42,461 bases of DNA from an uncultured Acidocella sp. (GCF_946222605.1 NZ_CAMIIE010000031.1:1-42461); one strand, 5' to 3'; positions 31,624 through 40,840 are shown, counted from the first letter of the stretch. The notes: generated from the sequence alone by a model not told the origin. Numbers and translations: made by a program.

Positions 31624-33386
31624 GCCGCCCCCTCATAGGCCGCCAGCGCGGCGCGATAGGCCCCGCCTTGCGCCAGCAGCGCGGCGGGCGGCCCGTATTC
31701 CACCACCCGCCCGTGCTCGATCACCGCAATCCGGTCCGCCGCGCGCACACTCTCCAGCCGATGCGCGATGACCAGAACGGCCTTCTCCTTTCGCAGCGCT
31801 GCGATGGAGGCGCGGATCTGCGCGGCGCTCTCTTCATCCAGGCTGGCATCCGGCTCGTCCAGCACCAGCAGATCGGCGTTTTTCAGGATGGCGCGGGCGA
31901 GGGCGATGCGGCGCAGCTGGCCGCCGGAGAGGCTCTGGCCGGCCTCGTCCAGCCGCGTCTCGTAGCGCTGCGGAAAAGCTTCGATGAACCCGTCCGCATG
32001 CGCTGCCCGTGCCGCCGCGCGCAGCTCCGCATCGCTGGCCTCGGGCCGGGCGAGGCGGATATTCTCGGCGATGCTGACCGGAAACAAGGTCGGGCGCTGC
32101 TTCATCCAGGCGATTCGCGGGCGCCATGAAGCCGGGTCGATGCCGCGCAGATCCTGCCCATCGACCATGATCCGCCCCTGGCTTGGCAGCTCCAGCCCCA
32201 GCAGCAGCCGGGCCAGCGTGGTCTTGCCGCCGCCGCTCGGCCCCACCAGCGCCAGCATCTCGCCGCGCGCCAGGCTCAGATTGATCCCCTCCAGCGTCGG
32301 ATGGCCGGGCTCGTAAGCAAACCCCACCCCCTCCAGCCGGATCTCGCCGATGCGCGGCGCGGGCAGCGCCATGGTCCCGGTCTGCGCCTCGGGCAAAGGT
32401 GTTTCCAGAAACGCGACAATCTGCTCGGCCGCCGCCACCGCGTCCATTTTGGCGTGATATTGCGTGCCCATATTGCGCAGCGGCCGGTAGAATTCCGGCG
32501 CCAGCAGCAGCACGAAGAAGCCGGGCAGAAAGGCCATCTCGCCGTAATAGAGCCGAAATCCGATATAGACCGCGACCATGGCGATGCTGATCGTCGCCAG
32601 AAACTCCAGCACCAGCGCGGAGAGAAAGGCGACGCGCAGCACCTCCATCACCGCGTGCCGGTACTCCTCCGCCATCCGCCCGACGATGCGCGCCTGCACC
32701 CGGCTGACATTGAACAGCTTCAGCGTCGTCAGCCCCTCGATCACATCGAACAGATGCGCTGAGAGCTGCGCCAGCTTGCGCCATTGCCGCTGGTTCAGCG
32801 CCGCCGTGCCCTTGCCGATGACGATCATGAAGACCGGGATCAAAGGCGCGCTGAGCAGCATGATCAGGAAGGAGACCCAGTCCGTCGGCAACACCACGGC
32901 GAGGATGGCCAGCGGCAGGAAGGCGGCCAGGGCGGTTTGCGGCAGATAGGCCGCGTAATAGGGGTCGAGTTTGTCCAGCCCGGTGGAAAACAAGGCGGCC
33001 AGCTCGCCGCTGCGCTGGCCGGCGATGAAGCGCGGCCCCAAAGCCGCAAGCTTTTCATGCAAAGTCGCGCGCAGGCTGGTTTTGGCCAGGCCAGCCGCCT
33101 CGAAGGCCAGACGATCCGCACCGAACCCGGCCAAGGCGCGCAGGGCGAAAACCCCCAGCAGACCCGGCAGCAACGGCCAGAGCCCGTGCGGATGTTCCAC
33201 ATGGAACATCACCGCATCGACAATCCGGGCCAGCAGCCAGCATTGCCAGACCAGCAGCAGCCCGCCCAGCGCCCCCAGCCCGACCGCCCCGGCCAGCGGC
33301 CGGCGCAGGGACTTCGCCCGCGCTTTCAGCCAGCCATTCAGGGCTTTGGCCTGGTCGCGGGGCAGCGGGGCGCTGTGGGGGGCCAT
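31620..33386 (-). CDS. cydD: Thiol reductant ABC exporter subunit CydD (cyd operon copy)
   Basis: This is the 588-residue partner of the preceding CydC. It has a long basic N-terminus before the first helix, a six-helix exporter domain with GKGTAALNQRQWRKLAQLSAH and LFDVIEGLTTLKLF blocks typical of CydD, and an ATPase domain with Walker A GPSGGGKTT, signature LSGGQLRR, Walker B LLVLDEPDASLD and switch His in LVIAHRLES. It starts 3 nt after the cydB stop and overlaps cydC by 4 nt, so the four cyd genes are one translationally linked unit. The pair is distinct from the orphan pair at 116-3503. Confidence 0.92.
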   Translation of the reverse strand: MAPHSAPLPRDQAKALNGWLKARAKSLRRPLAGAVGLGALGGLLLVWQCWLLARIVDAVMFHVEHPHGLWPLLPGLLGVFALRALAGFGADRLAFEAAGLAKTSLRATLHEKLAALGPRFIAGQRSGELAALFSTGLDKLDPYYAAYLPQTALAAFLPLAILAVVLPTDWVSFLIMLLSAPLIPVFMIVIGKGTAALNQRQWRKLAQLSAHLFDVIEGLTTLKLFNVSRVQARIVGRMAEEYRHAVMEVLRVAFLSALVLEFLATISIAMVAVYIGFRLYYGEMAFLPGFFVLLLAPEFYRPLRNMGTQYHAKMDAVAAAEQIVAFLETPLPEAQTGTMALPAPRIGEIRLEGVGFAYEPGHPTLEGINLSLARGEMLALVGPSGGGKTTLARLLLGLELPSQGRIMVDGQDLRGIDPASWRPRIAWMKQRPTLFPVSIAENIRLARPEASDAELRAAARAAHADGFIEAFPQRYETRLDEAGQSLSGGQLRRIALARAILKNADLLVLDEPDASLDEESAAQIRASIAALRKEKAVLVIAHRLESVRAADRIAVIEHGRVVEYGPPAALLAQGGAYRAALAAYEGAA

Positions 33387-33389
33387 GGC

Positions 33390-34433
33390 TCAGTGATAGG
33401 CCGCCAGGGCCGAGATGCGGGCGCGGAACACCCAGATCTGATAGGCGTTATAGCCCAGCATCACCGGAATGAAGCCGCCCATCGCCAGGGTGAAGGTGAA
33501 CAGCGAGACGGCCGGGCTGGCGCCGTCATAAATCGTCCAGGTGCCGGGGATCAGCCAGGGATAGATCGTCGCCATCATCGACAGCGCCATCACCGCGATG
33601 GCGAAATTCAGCCAGAGAATGGCGGCGATGTCGCGGTCCTGCTGGGCGGCGCGGCGCATCCGCCAAGCGGCGAAGACCACCACCAGCAGCACGACGATCC
33701 ACACCGCCATATCCGGCCCCAGCCATTTGCCGCGCGCCCAGGGGAACAGGATGGCGCTGAGCAGCACGGTGATGGCGACCACCGCCAGCGCCAGCCAGAA
33801 GGCGGCGCTGGTCCAGTGCGCGGCCTGCTGGCGGATCGGCTCGTCTTTCTCAAACCGGGCGCGCACGAACAGCACGCCGGAGAGGGTGGTGGCGATAACG
33901 GCGGCGACACCGGTCCAGATGCTGAACGGGGTGAAGCAGCGCAGCGCCCCGCCGACATAGGCGCCGGGCGCGTTCGGATCATGGGTGATCGGAAAGCCGC
34001 TCAGCACCGCCCCCACCGCCAGCCCGCCGAAGAAGGCGACAATGAGGCTGGAAAACCCGAAGGCGTAATCCGAGAAACGCTGCCAGCGCGCGGCGGCCAG
34101 ATGCCGGAATTCCAGCGCCACCGCCCGGGTGATCATGCCCCAGAGCGCGATCATCAGCGGGATCATCAGATAGGAAAAGGCCGAGCCATAGACCAGCGGG
34201 AAGGTGCCGAACAAAACCCCGCCGGCGACCACCAGCCAGGTTTCGTTGGCATCCCAGGTGCCGGCCATGGCGGACATGATGGCGCCGCGCTCATGCTCTG
34301 AGCGGACGAAGAGCGAGAAAATCCCCGCCCCCAGATCCGCGCCATCCAGCACGACATAGAGCAGCACGGCGACATCGAGCGCGATCCACCAGGCGAAGGT
34401 GACGATGTCCTGAACTTGGGTGAACTCATTCAT
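33390..34433 (-). CDS. cydB: Cytochrome bd-type quinol oxidase subunit II
   Basis: This 347-residue inner-membrane subunit of the bd oxidase has about eight to nine hydrophobic helices. It opens with TFAWWIALDVAVLLYVVLDGADLGAG, the usual CydB start, and contains WDANETWLVVAGGVLFGTFP, a hallmark of the family. The C-terminus ends shortly after the last helix (GYNAYQIWVFRARI). It holds no haem itself but stabilises CydA. The gene lies 15 nt after cydA and 3 nt before cydD. The length fits the CioB/CydB group. Confidence 0.95.
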   Translation of the reverse strand: MNEFTQVQDIVTFAWWIALDVAVLLYVVLDGADLGAGIFSLFVRSEHERGAIMSAMAGTWDANETWLVVAGGVLFGTFPLVYGSAFSYLMIPLMIALWGMITRAVALEFRHLAAARWQRFSDYAFGFSSLIVAFFGGLAVGAVLSGFPITHDPNAPGAYVGGALRCFTPFSIWTGVAAVIATTLSGVLFVRARFEKDEPIRQQAAHWTSAAFWLALAVVAITVLLSAILFPWARGKWLGPDMAVWIVVLLVVVFAAWRMRRAAQQDRDIAAILWLNFAIAVMALSMMATIYPWLIPGTWTIYDGASPAVSLFTFTLAMGGFIPVMLGYNAYQIWVFRARISALAAYH

Positions 34434-34448
34434 GATCGGATCTCCGCC

Positions 34449-35891
34449 TCAGACCGGGCGCACATAGGAAGGAGCAGCATGCTTGTCATGCGGCGCTGGC
34501 TCCAGCGCGCCCAGAGGCTGGTGGCCATCCTCGGCGACCGGGCTGGTGAGGTCGGGTCCGGTGCGGATGATCTTCGCCAGGAAGTACCAGACGCTGCCCC
34601 AGACCGCGAGCTCGAAGCCGAGATAGCCAACCATCCAGACGATCTCCTGGCCGACCCCCATCAGGCTCACCCCGTCCGCGGTGCGCATCATCCCGTACAC
34701 CACCCAGGGCTGGCGGCAGATTTCGCGCACCCACCAGCCGCACCAGATGGAGATATAGGGCAGGAAGCCGGCGGCGATGACGGCGCGCAGGAACCAGCGC
34801 TGCCGCGCGATATTGGCCACGCCCAGCCTGCCGCGCAGCGCCAGGGCCAGACCCCAGAGGGCCAGCAGCACCAGCGCCGCGCCGGCCCCGGCCATCACCC
34901 GGAAGGCGTAGAAGGGGATCAGCACCGGCGGGCGCTGGTCGGCCGGGAATTCATCCAGCCCCTGCACCTTGCCGTTCCAGCTGTGGTCCTCCAGCAGGCT
35001 CAGCACATGCGGGATGGTGATGGCCCATGCATTGCCGTCGCCGCGTGCATTCGGCCAGGCCAGCACATGCCAGCCGGTATTCACCGAGCCGTCGGGATTA
35101 TAAGTGTGGTAATGGCCTTCCATCGCGGCCAGCGCCGCCGGTTGGTCATCCGCCACCACCCGGCCCAGACCATCGCCGAGATAGACCTGCAAGGGCGCGA
35201 CGACGACCAGCGCCAGGATGGAGGCCCGCAGCGTCTTCTGAAACAGCGCCACATGGCGCTCCTTCAGACAGTACCAGGCGGAAATCGCCGCGACGAAGCC
35301 CAGCGCCAGCTCCACTGTCGCCAGCCACATATGCGGAAAGCCCAGCCACACATCCGGGTTGAGCAGCGCCTTGCCCCAATCCGTCACCTGGAACAGCCCG
35401 TTTTTCAGCTCCACCCCGGCGGGCGTCTGCATCCAGCTATTCGCATCCAGAATCCACATCGCCGAGAGGGTGGAGGAGAGGGCGACGTTGAAGGTGGCGA
35501 AGAGATGCATCTTGCGGGAGATCTTGCCCCAGCCGAAGATCATCAGCCCGATGAAGCCGGCCTCGTACATGAAGGCGGTGATCGTCTCATAGCCCAGCAC
35601 CTGGCCGAAGAAGGGCCCGGCGGCGGCGGAGAAACGGCCATAGAGGATGCCGAAGGCCATTTCCATGGTGATGCCAGTGGCCACACCGGCGGCGAAATTC
35701 ACGATGAACAGCTTCTCGAAGAAGCGCACCAGCCGGTACCAGCTCTCATTCTGGCTGCGCACCCAATGCCATTCCGCCAGGAACAGCAGCGCCGCCAGCC
35801 CGATGGTCAAAGGCGGATAGAGGATATGCATGGTGGTGATCCACGCGAAATCCAGCCGCGACAGAAGGACGGATAGAGGGCTATCCTGCAT
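34449..35891 (-). CDS. cydA: Cytochrome bd-type ubiquinol oxidase subunit I (short Q-loop, CIO-like)
   Basis: This is the catalytic subunit of the terminal oxidase that transfers electrons from quinol to oxygen. The 480 residues have about nine helices. Haem ligands are recognisable: His22 in TMHILYPPLT, His187 in GFPHMWL and Met333 in FYAFRVMAG; the motif GWWVREICRQPW is present. The equivalent Met in E. coli CydA is residue 393, so the periplasmic Q-loop here is about 60 residues shorter. That is the pattern of cyanide-insensitive oxidases (CioA), although cyanide resistance is not shown by the sequence. The ATG at 35891 is chosen, with GGAG 8 nt upstream; a GTG three codons earlier is the alternative. 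It follows the regulator gene by 66 nt. Confidence 0.95.
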   Translation of the reverse strand: MQDSPLSVLLSRLDFAWITTMHILYPPLTIGLAALLFLAEWHWVRSQNESWYRLVRFFEKLFIVNFAAGVATGITMEMAFGILYGRFSAAAGPFFGQVLGYETITAFMYEAGFIGLMIFGWGKISRKMHLFATFNVALSSTLSAMWILDANSWMQTPAGVELKNGLFQVTDWGKALLNPDVWLGFPHMWLATVELALGFVAAISAWYCLKERHVALFQKTLRASILALVVVAPLQVYLGDGLGRVVADDQPAALAAMEGHYHTYNPDGSVNTGWHVLAWPNARGDGNAWAITIPHVLSLLEDHSWNGKVQGLDEFPADQRPPVLIPFYAFRVMAGAGAALVLLALWGLALALRGRLGVANIARQRWFLRAVIAAGFLPYISIWCGWWVREICRQPWVVYGMMRTADGVSLMGVGQEIVWMVGYLGFELAVWGSVWYFLAKIIRTGPDLTSPVAEDGHQPLGALEPAPHDKHAAPSYVRPV

Positions 35892-35957
35892 CGCACACAC
35901 TCCAGCTTCATTTTTGCCGGGCCGTTCTGGCCTCGGAATCGTTAACGCAAATTCAAA

Positions 35958-36548
35958 TCAGTCCGGCTGCTCGTCGGCCTCGGCGGGTTGGCGGCGCAGG
36001 CCGCGGCCCAGACCCGGCAGCTTGTTTTTCAGCTCCAGCAGCCCGACCACCTTGCTGCCCAGCCGCAAAAGCTGCACCAGCTCCTTGGTGTTGAGCCGCT
36101 GCACCTCGTCCGCCCATTGCACCAGCAGCTCGATCAGATCGTGCATCTGCTGCAAACGCTTCTGGGCGTATTCATCGGCCTCGTTGCCTGGTTTGGTGAC
36201 GATGAGGTCGCGCAGCACCGAGAGGGTCGGGTCGATCTCGCGCTTGCGCCGCTGCTCGGCCAAGGTGCGGACGATCTGCCAGATATCGTCCGGGGTGGAG
36301 AAATAATCCCGCCGGTCCCCGGGCAGATGCTGCAGCCGCACCAGCTCCCAGCTTTGCAGCTCCTTCAGGCTCATCGAGACATTCGAGCGCGAGACGCCCA
36401 GCGCCGCGACGATTTCGTCAGCGGAGAGCGGCGCCTGCGAGGCGTAAAGCAGGGCATAGACCTGACCGACGGTGCGGTTGATCCCCCACCGGCTGCCCAT
36501 CTCGCCGAAATGCAGCACAAAATTTTCGACCAAAGGTGAAAGCGGCAC
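35958..36548 (-). CDS. GbsR/MarR-like transcriptional regulator of the cyd operon
   Basis: This 196-residue regulator has a winged helix-turn-helix near the N-terminus (LSADEIVAALGVSRSNVSMSLKEL, about 38-61) and a wing, LVRLQHLPGDRRDYFSTP. A helical dimerisation region with a long coiled stretch and a basic, Pro-rich tail follow. The FGEMGSRWGINRTVGQVYALLYAS opening is typical of the GbsR branch of MarR-like proteins. It starts with GTG (no in-frame ATG nearby) and precedes cydA on the same strand, so it is probably co-transcribed and autoregulated. A perfect palindrome sits just upstream of its start. The effector is unknown. Confidence 0.85.
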   Translation of the reverse strand: MPLSPLVENFVLHFGEMGSRWGINRTVGQVYALLYASQAPLSADEIVAALGVSRSNVSMSLKELQSWELVRLQHLPGDRRDYFSTPDDIWQIVRTLAEQRRKREIDPTLSVLRDLIVTKPGNEADEYAQKRLQQMHDLIELLVQWADEVQRLNTKELVQLLRLGSKVVGLLELKNKLPGLGRGLRRQPAEADEQPD

Positions 36549-36561
36549 TCTTCCGAACTTT

Positions 36562-36606
36562 CAGTAATTTTTGAAATTACTGGAACTTAAGGCCCCCCTC
36601 TGTCAA
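36562..36606 (-). promoter_or_regulatory. Promoter and palindromic operator of the cyd operon
   Basis: On the minus strand TTGACA (36606-36601) is followed about 19 nt later by AGTAAT as a possible -10. Overlapping it is CAGTAATTT-TTG-AAATTACTG (36562-36582), a perfect dyad with 9-bp arms. The regulator's GTG lies 13 nt further on. A dimeric GbsR/MarR protein bound here would block the promoter. The kinase 2 gene reads away on the other side and may be affected too. Confidence 0.6.
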
Positions 36607-36680
36607 GCTGTTCCTAGGCGGCGCAGCCCAGTCATGCCTTTCTGCTTGACCGGCCCGCGCATCGCGCCGGATAGAAAGCC

Positions 36681-39600
36681 ATGCAGGTTCCCCAACGCGT
36701 CATCCGCCAGCGCCGCCAATATAATCAATGGGTCGGCAACCAGACGCTGGAGGATTTCGCGTTGCGCTTCACCGCCACCCGGGCGCGGCGCGGCGCCTTT
36801 CAGGTGGCGAACACGGCCTTGGGCGCGGTCTCCTTCCTGGCCTGCGAGGCGATTGGCGGCTCCATCACCCTGACCTTCGGCTTCACCAACGCGATGGCGG
36901 CGATTGTCGCGGCCGGGCTGATCATGTTCCTGGTCGGGCTGCCGATCTGCGCGGCGGCGACCAAACACGGCATCGATGTCGATCTGCTCACCCGCGGGGC
37001 CGGGTTCGGCTATATCGGCTCCACCATCACCTCGCTGATTTACGCCACCTTCACCTTCATACTGTTCGCCATCGAGGCCAGCATCATGTCGGCGGCGATT
37101 GTGATGGTGCTGCATCTGCCGCTCTGGCTGGCCAACTGCATCAGCGCGCTGGCGGTGGTGCCGATCGCGGCGCTGGGCATCCGCGTCATCAGCCGCATGC
37201 AGCTCTTCAGCCAGCCGCTCTGGCTGGTGCTGCAATTCGGGCCGCTGCTGTATCTCGCCGCGCGGGGCCTGCCGGATATCGCCGCCTGGACGCAGTTTCC
37301 CGGTGTCACCGGCAGCAACGGGCTGGCGCTGCTGCCCTTTGGCATGGGCACCTCCATCCTGCTCTCGCTGCTGCCGCAGATTGGCGAGCAGGTGGATTAT
37401 CTGCGCTTCCTGCCGGCCAAACGCGGGGCAGGGGGCTGGGCGGCGCTGCTGCTCACCGGGCCGGGCTGGGTGCTCACCGGCTGCGCGAAAATCGCCGCGG
37501 GCTCGTTCCTGGCCTATCTCGCCATCGAGCGCGGGGTGGATTGGGAGCATGCGGCGCAGCCCGCCACCATGTTCCGCTTCGCCTTCCTGGAAGTGTTCCA
37601 CAACCCGGCGCTGGCGGCGGGGCTGACCTTGGTTTTCGTCGTCACCTGCCAGATGAAGATCAACACCACCAACGCCTATGCCGGCTCCATCGCCTGGTCG
37701 AATTTCTTCTCCCGGCTCACCCATTCGCATCCGGGCCGGGTGGTGTGGGTGGCCTTCAACGTGGCGCTGGCGCTGCTGCTGATGCAGCTGGGCATTTACC
37801 GGGTGATCCAGAATATCCTGGGGCTGTATGCGAATTTCGCGGTGGGCTGGATGGGGGCGCTGGCGGCGGATCTGGTGATCAATAAGCGCCTCGGCCTCTC
37901 CCCGCCGGGGATCGAGTTCAAGCGGGCCTATCTGTACGACATCAACCCGGTCGGCGTCGGCGCGATGGGGCTGTCGGTGCTGGTTTCCACGCTGATGAGC
38001 TTTGGCGTGTTCGGGCCGGTGGCGCGGGCGGTGGCGCCGTTTGGCGGGCTGATCGTCGCTTTCGTCGCGGCGCCGGCGATCGCCTGGGCGACCAAGGGGC
38101 GGTTCTATCTGGCGCGGCCGCCGGAGGATGTGGCCGCGCAAAGCTGCATCGTCTGCGAAGGGGGTTTCGACGGGCCGGACATGGCCGGCTGCCCGGCCTA
38201 TGGCGGGCCGATCTGCTCGCTCTGCTGCACGCTGGAGGCGCGCTGCCATGATCTCTGCAAGCCGCAGGGGCGGCTGGCGCAGAGCCTGGAGCGCAGCCTG
38301 CCGGCGCGGCTGCGGAACTGGTCGGCGAAGCGGCTGGATGCGCGGATATTGCCGTTTCTCGGGCTGTTGCTGCTGTTCACCGCCATCATCGCCGCCTTGC
38401 TCGGCGTCATCGGCTATGAGTTCGGGGTGCTGGAGCCCAATGCCAGCGCCGCCGTGCGCCAGACCTTGCTGGTGGCGTTCTATGCCCTCTTCATCCTCGC
38501 CGCCCTGGCCGCCTGGCTGCTGGTGCTGGCCCGTGCCGGCAGCCGCGCGGCGGAGGCGGAGACCGGGCATCAGACAATGATGCTGCTGGATGAGATCGCC
38601 GCGCATGAGCGCACCGATGCGGCGCTGCAGACCGCCAAGGCGGCGGCGGAATCGGCCAACACCGCCAAGAGCCGCTATATTGTCGGCGTCATCCACGAAA
38701 TCCGCGCGCCGTTGAACGCGATTTTCGGCTACGCACAGCTTTTGGAAGCCGGCGGTACGTTGCGGCCGGACGAGGCGATCCGCACCATCCGCCGCTCCGC
38801 CGCGCATCTCTCCAATCTGGTGGATGGATTGCTGGATATTTCCCAGATCGAGAGCGGGGCGCTGCATCTGCACCGGGATCTGGTGGATTTTCCGGATTTC
38901 CTGGATCAGCTCGTCGATATGTTCCGGCTGCAGGCGCAGGCAAAGGGGATATTGTTCAAGGATGAGCGCGCCAGGATGCTGCCGCGCCATGTGCATACGG
39001 ATGAGAAGCGGCTGCGGCAGATTTTGATCAATCTGCTCTCCAACGCGATCAAATACACGCCCCGGGGCGAGGTGCGGCTTTCGGTGCAGCGGCGCGGGCT
39101 GGTGACGGAATTCACCATCGCCGATACCGGCAACGGCATCCGGGCGGAGGATCTGGCGAAGATTTTCGAACCGTTCGAACGCGGCCATCTGCCCGCCTCC
39201 AACGCGCTGCCGGGTACCGGGCTGGGGCTGACCATCTCCAAGCTGCTGACGGAGATATTGGGCGGCGAGATTGCGGTGGAGAGCACGCCAGGCCAGGGCA
39301 GCGCCTTCAAGGTGCGGCTGCTGCTCTCCGAGGCGCAAGGGGCGGAGGCGGTGGCGCCGCCGCGGCGGATGACCGCCTATGCCGGGCCAAGGCGGAAGAT
39401 TTTGATCGCCGATGACGATCCGGACCATGTGCGGCTGGTCAGCGATGTGCTGCTGCCGCTGGGATTCGTCGTGCTCTCGGTGGCGGATGGGCCGGCTTGT
39501 TTGGCGCTGGCGCAGGATGCGGCGCCGGATCTGATCATTCTCGATATTTCCATGCCTTTCATGTCCGGGCTGGAGGTGGCGGGGGCGCTGCGGGCGCGGG

Positions 39601-39980
39601 GGGAGAGGGCACGGATTTTGATGGTCTCGGGCAATCTGCATGATGTGACCCGCCCCGGTGAGGCGGATTATGACGGGTTCCTGGCCAAGCCGATCGATAT
39701 CCGCGCCCTGCTGGAGAAGATCGGCACGCTGCTGGGGCTGGACTGGGTGTATGAGGCGCCAGCACCCGCGCCCCAGGCGGCGTTGGCGCGCCCGGATGAG
39801 GATGTGGTGGAGGAGCTGCGCCAGCTCGCCCGCATCGGCTATGCGCGGGGGCTGGAGGCAAGGTTGAAGACGCTGGAGGCGCAGGATGCGGCGCTGGCGC
39901 CGTTCTGCGCCGAGCTGCTCGGCTGGCTGCGCGGCTTCGAGCTGAAACGCATCCTGGCCTATCTGGATGAGACGCCATGA
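36681..39980 (+). CDS. NCS1 transporter fused to hybrid sensor histidine kinase (transceptor kinase 2)
   Basis: This 1099-residue paralogue of the fusion at 21110-24466 has the same architecture. The NCS1 transporter domain (about 1-480) includes IGEQVDYLRFLP and TNAYAGSIAWSNFFSR. The cysteine module follows (C489, C492, C504, C512, C515, C516, C522, C526), then two helices (about 555-580 and 595-618), a coiled coil, a dimerisation domain with His672 in VIHEIRAPLN, an ATPase domain (N788; ADTGNGI; GTGLGL), a receiver with Asp955 in IILDISMP, and a helical tail. The H-box reads HEIRAP instead of HELRTP. The 4-nt overlap with the next gene shows co-translation with its response regulator. The ligand is unknown; proximity to a urea/amide binding protein suggests a nitrogen compound. 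Confidence 0.93.
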   Translation: MQVPQRVIRQRRQYNQWVGNQTLEDFALRFTATRARRGAFQVANTALGAVSFLACEAIGGSITLTFGFTNAMAAIVAAGLIMFLVGLPICAAATKHGIDVDLLTRGAGFGYIGSTITSLIYATFTFILFAIEASIMSAAIVMVLHLPLWLANCISALAVVPIAALGIRVISRMQLFSQPLWLVLQFGPLLYLAARGLPDIAAWTQFPGVTGSNGLALLPFGMGTSILLSLLPQIGEQVDYLRFLPAKRGAGGWAALLLTGPGWVLTGCAKIAAGSFLAYLAIERGVDWEHAAQPATMFRFAFLEVFHNPALAAGLTLVFVVTCQMKINTTNAYAGSIAWSNFFSRLTHSHPGRVVWVAFNVALALLLMQLGIYRVIQNILGLYANFAVGWMGALAADLVINKRLGLSPPGIEFKRAYLYDINPVGVGAMGLSVLVSTLMSFGVFGPVARAVAPFGGLIVAFVAAPAIAWATKGRFYLARPPEDVAAQSCIVCEGGFDGPDMAGCPAYGGPICSLCCTLEARCHDLCKPQGRLAQSLERSLPARLRNWSAKRLDARILPFLGLLLLFTAIIAALLGVIGYEFGVLEPNASAAVRQTLLVAFYALFILAALAAWLLVLARAGSRAAEAETGHQTMMLLDEIAAHERTDAALQTAKAAAESANTAKSRYIVGVIHEIRAPLNAIFGYAQLLEAGGTLRPDEAIRTIRRSAAHLSNLVDGLLDISQIESGALHLHRDLVDFPDFLDQLVDMFRLQAQAKGILFKDERARMLPRHVHTDEKRLRQILINLLSNAIKYTPRGEVRLSVQRRGLVTEFTIADTGNGIRAEDLAKIFEPFERGHLPASNALPGTGLGLTISKLLTEILGGEIAVESTPGQGSAFKVRLLLSEAQGAEAVAPPRRMTAYAGPRRKILIADDDPDHVRLVSDVLLPLGFVVLSVADGPACLALAQDAAPDLIILDISMPFMSGLEVAGALRARGERARILMVSGNLHDVTRPGEADYDGFLAKPIDIRALLEKIGTLLGLDWVYEAPAPAPQAALARPDEDVVEELRQLARIGYARGLEARLKTLEAQDAALAPFCAELLGWLRGFELKRILAYLDETP

Positions 39981-40840
39981 GTGCCCGCCGCGACCTGGTG
40001 CTGGTGGTGGATGACACGCCGGAGACGCTGGGGCTGCTCACCGACGCGCTGGAAACCGCCGGGCTGACCGCTCTGGTGGCGACCAGCGGCGAGGCGGCGC
40101 TGGAGACGCTGCTTCATGTGACGCCGGACCTCATTCTGCTGGATGCGATGATGCCGGGGCTGGACGGGTTCGAGACCTGCCGCGCCTTGAAGGCGCTGCC
40201 GGCGCTGAGCCCGATCCCGGTGATTTTCATGACCGGGCTTTCGGACACCGCGCATGTGGTGCGCGGGCTGGAGGCGGGCGGGGTGGATTATGTCACCAAG
40301 CCGATTGTCATCGATGAGATGCTGGCGCGCATCAGGGTGCATCTGGGCAATGCCCGCGCGGCGTTGCGCACCCGGGCGGCGTTGGATGCGGCGGGCGGGT
40401 TTCTGCTGGCGGCGGATGAGGCCGGGGCGCTGCTCTGGTGCACCCCACAGGCCGAGCAGCGCCTGGCCGACGCGCTGCCGGATTTCACCGCCGCCGGCTT
40501 TCGCTTGCCGGCCGGGCTGGAGATGCAGGCGGGCCCGCGCACGCTGCATTTTGCCCTGGTGGGGCGCACCGGCCCGGCGGAGCTGCTTTACCGCCTGACC
40601 GAGAGCGGCGGCGGCCAGGAGGAGGCGTTTTTGCAAACCCAGTTCGGCTTGAGCGCGCGCGAGGCGGAGGTGCTGCTGTGGGTCGCCCGGGGCAAGCCGA
40701 ACAAGGATGTCTCGGATATTCTCGGCATCTCGCCGCGCACCGTGAACAAACATCTGGAACAGGTTTTCACCAAGCTGGGCGTGGAAAACCGCGCCTCGGC
40801 GGCCGCCCTCGCGGTAGGGGCGCTGGCCCGCCGAGGGTAA
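39977..40840 (+). CDS. LuxR-family response regulator paired with NCS1-histidine kinase 2
   Basis: This 287-residue response regulator has a receiver domain (about 6-122) with Asp12-Asp13, phospho-acceptor Asp56 in ILLDAMMPG and Lys108 in DYVTKP. A shorter middle section follows, then a C-terminal LuxR helix-turn-helix (about 225-285) with LSAREAEVLLWVARGKPNKDVS and SPRTVNKHLEQVFTKLGV. It shares much of its sequence with the regulator at 20197-21120. The start overlaps the kinase stop by 4 nt (ATGA). A likely output is control of urtA downstream and perhaps the amide genes, which is inference. The middle region is shorter than in the paralogue. Confidence 0.92.
   Translation: MSARRDLVLVVDDTPETLGLLTDALETAGLTALVATSGEAALETLLHVTPDLILLDAMMPGLDGFETCRALKALPALSPIPVIFMTGLSDTAHVVRGLEAGGVDYVTKPIVIDEMLARIRVHLGNARAALRTRAALDAAGGFLLAADEAGALLWCTPQAEQRLADALPDFTAAGFRLPAGLEMQAGPRTLHFALVGRTGPAELLYRLTESGGGQEEAFLQTQFGLSAREAEVLLWVARGKPNKDVSDILGISPRTVNKHLEQVFTKLGVENRASAAALAVGALARRG

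Noticed and set aside
36603..39641. A 1012-codon open frame opposite transceptor kinase 2
   Set aside because: Same shadow pattern as opposite kinase 1; the real gene is on the plus strand with all kinase motifs.
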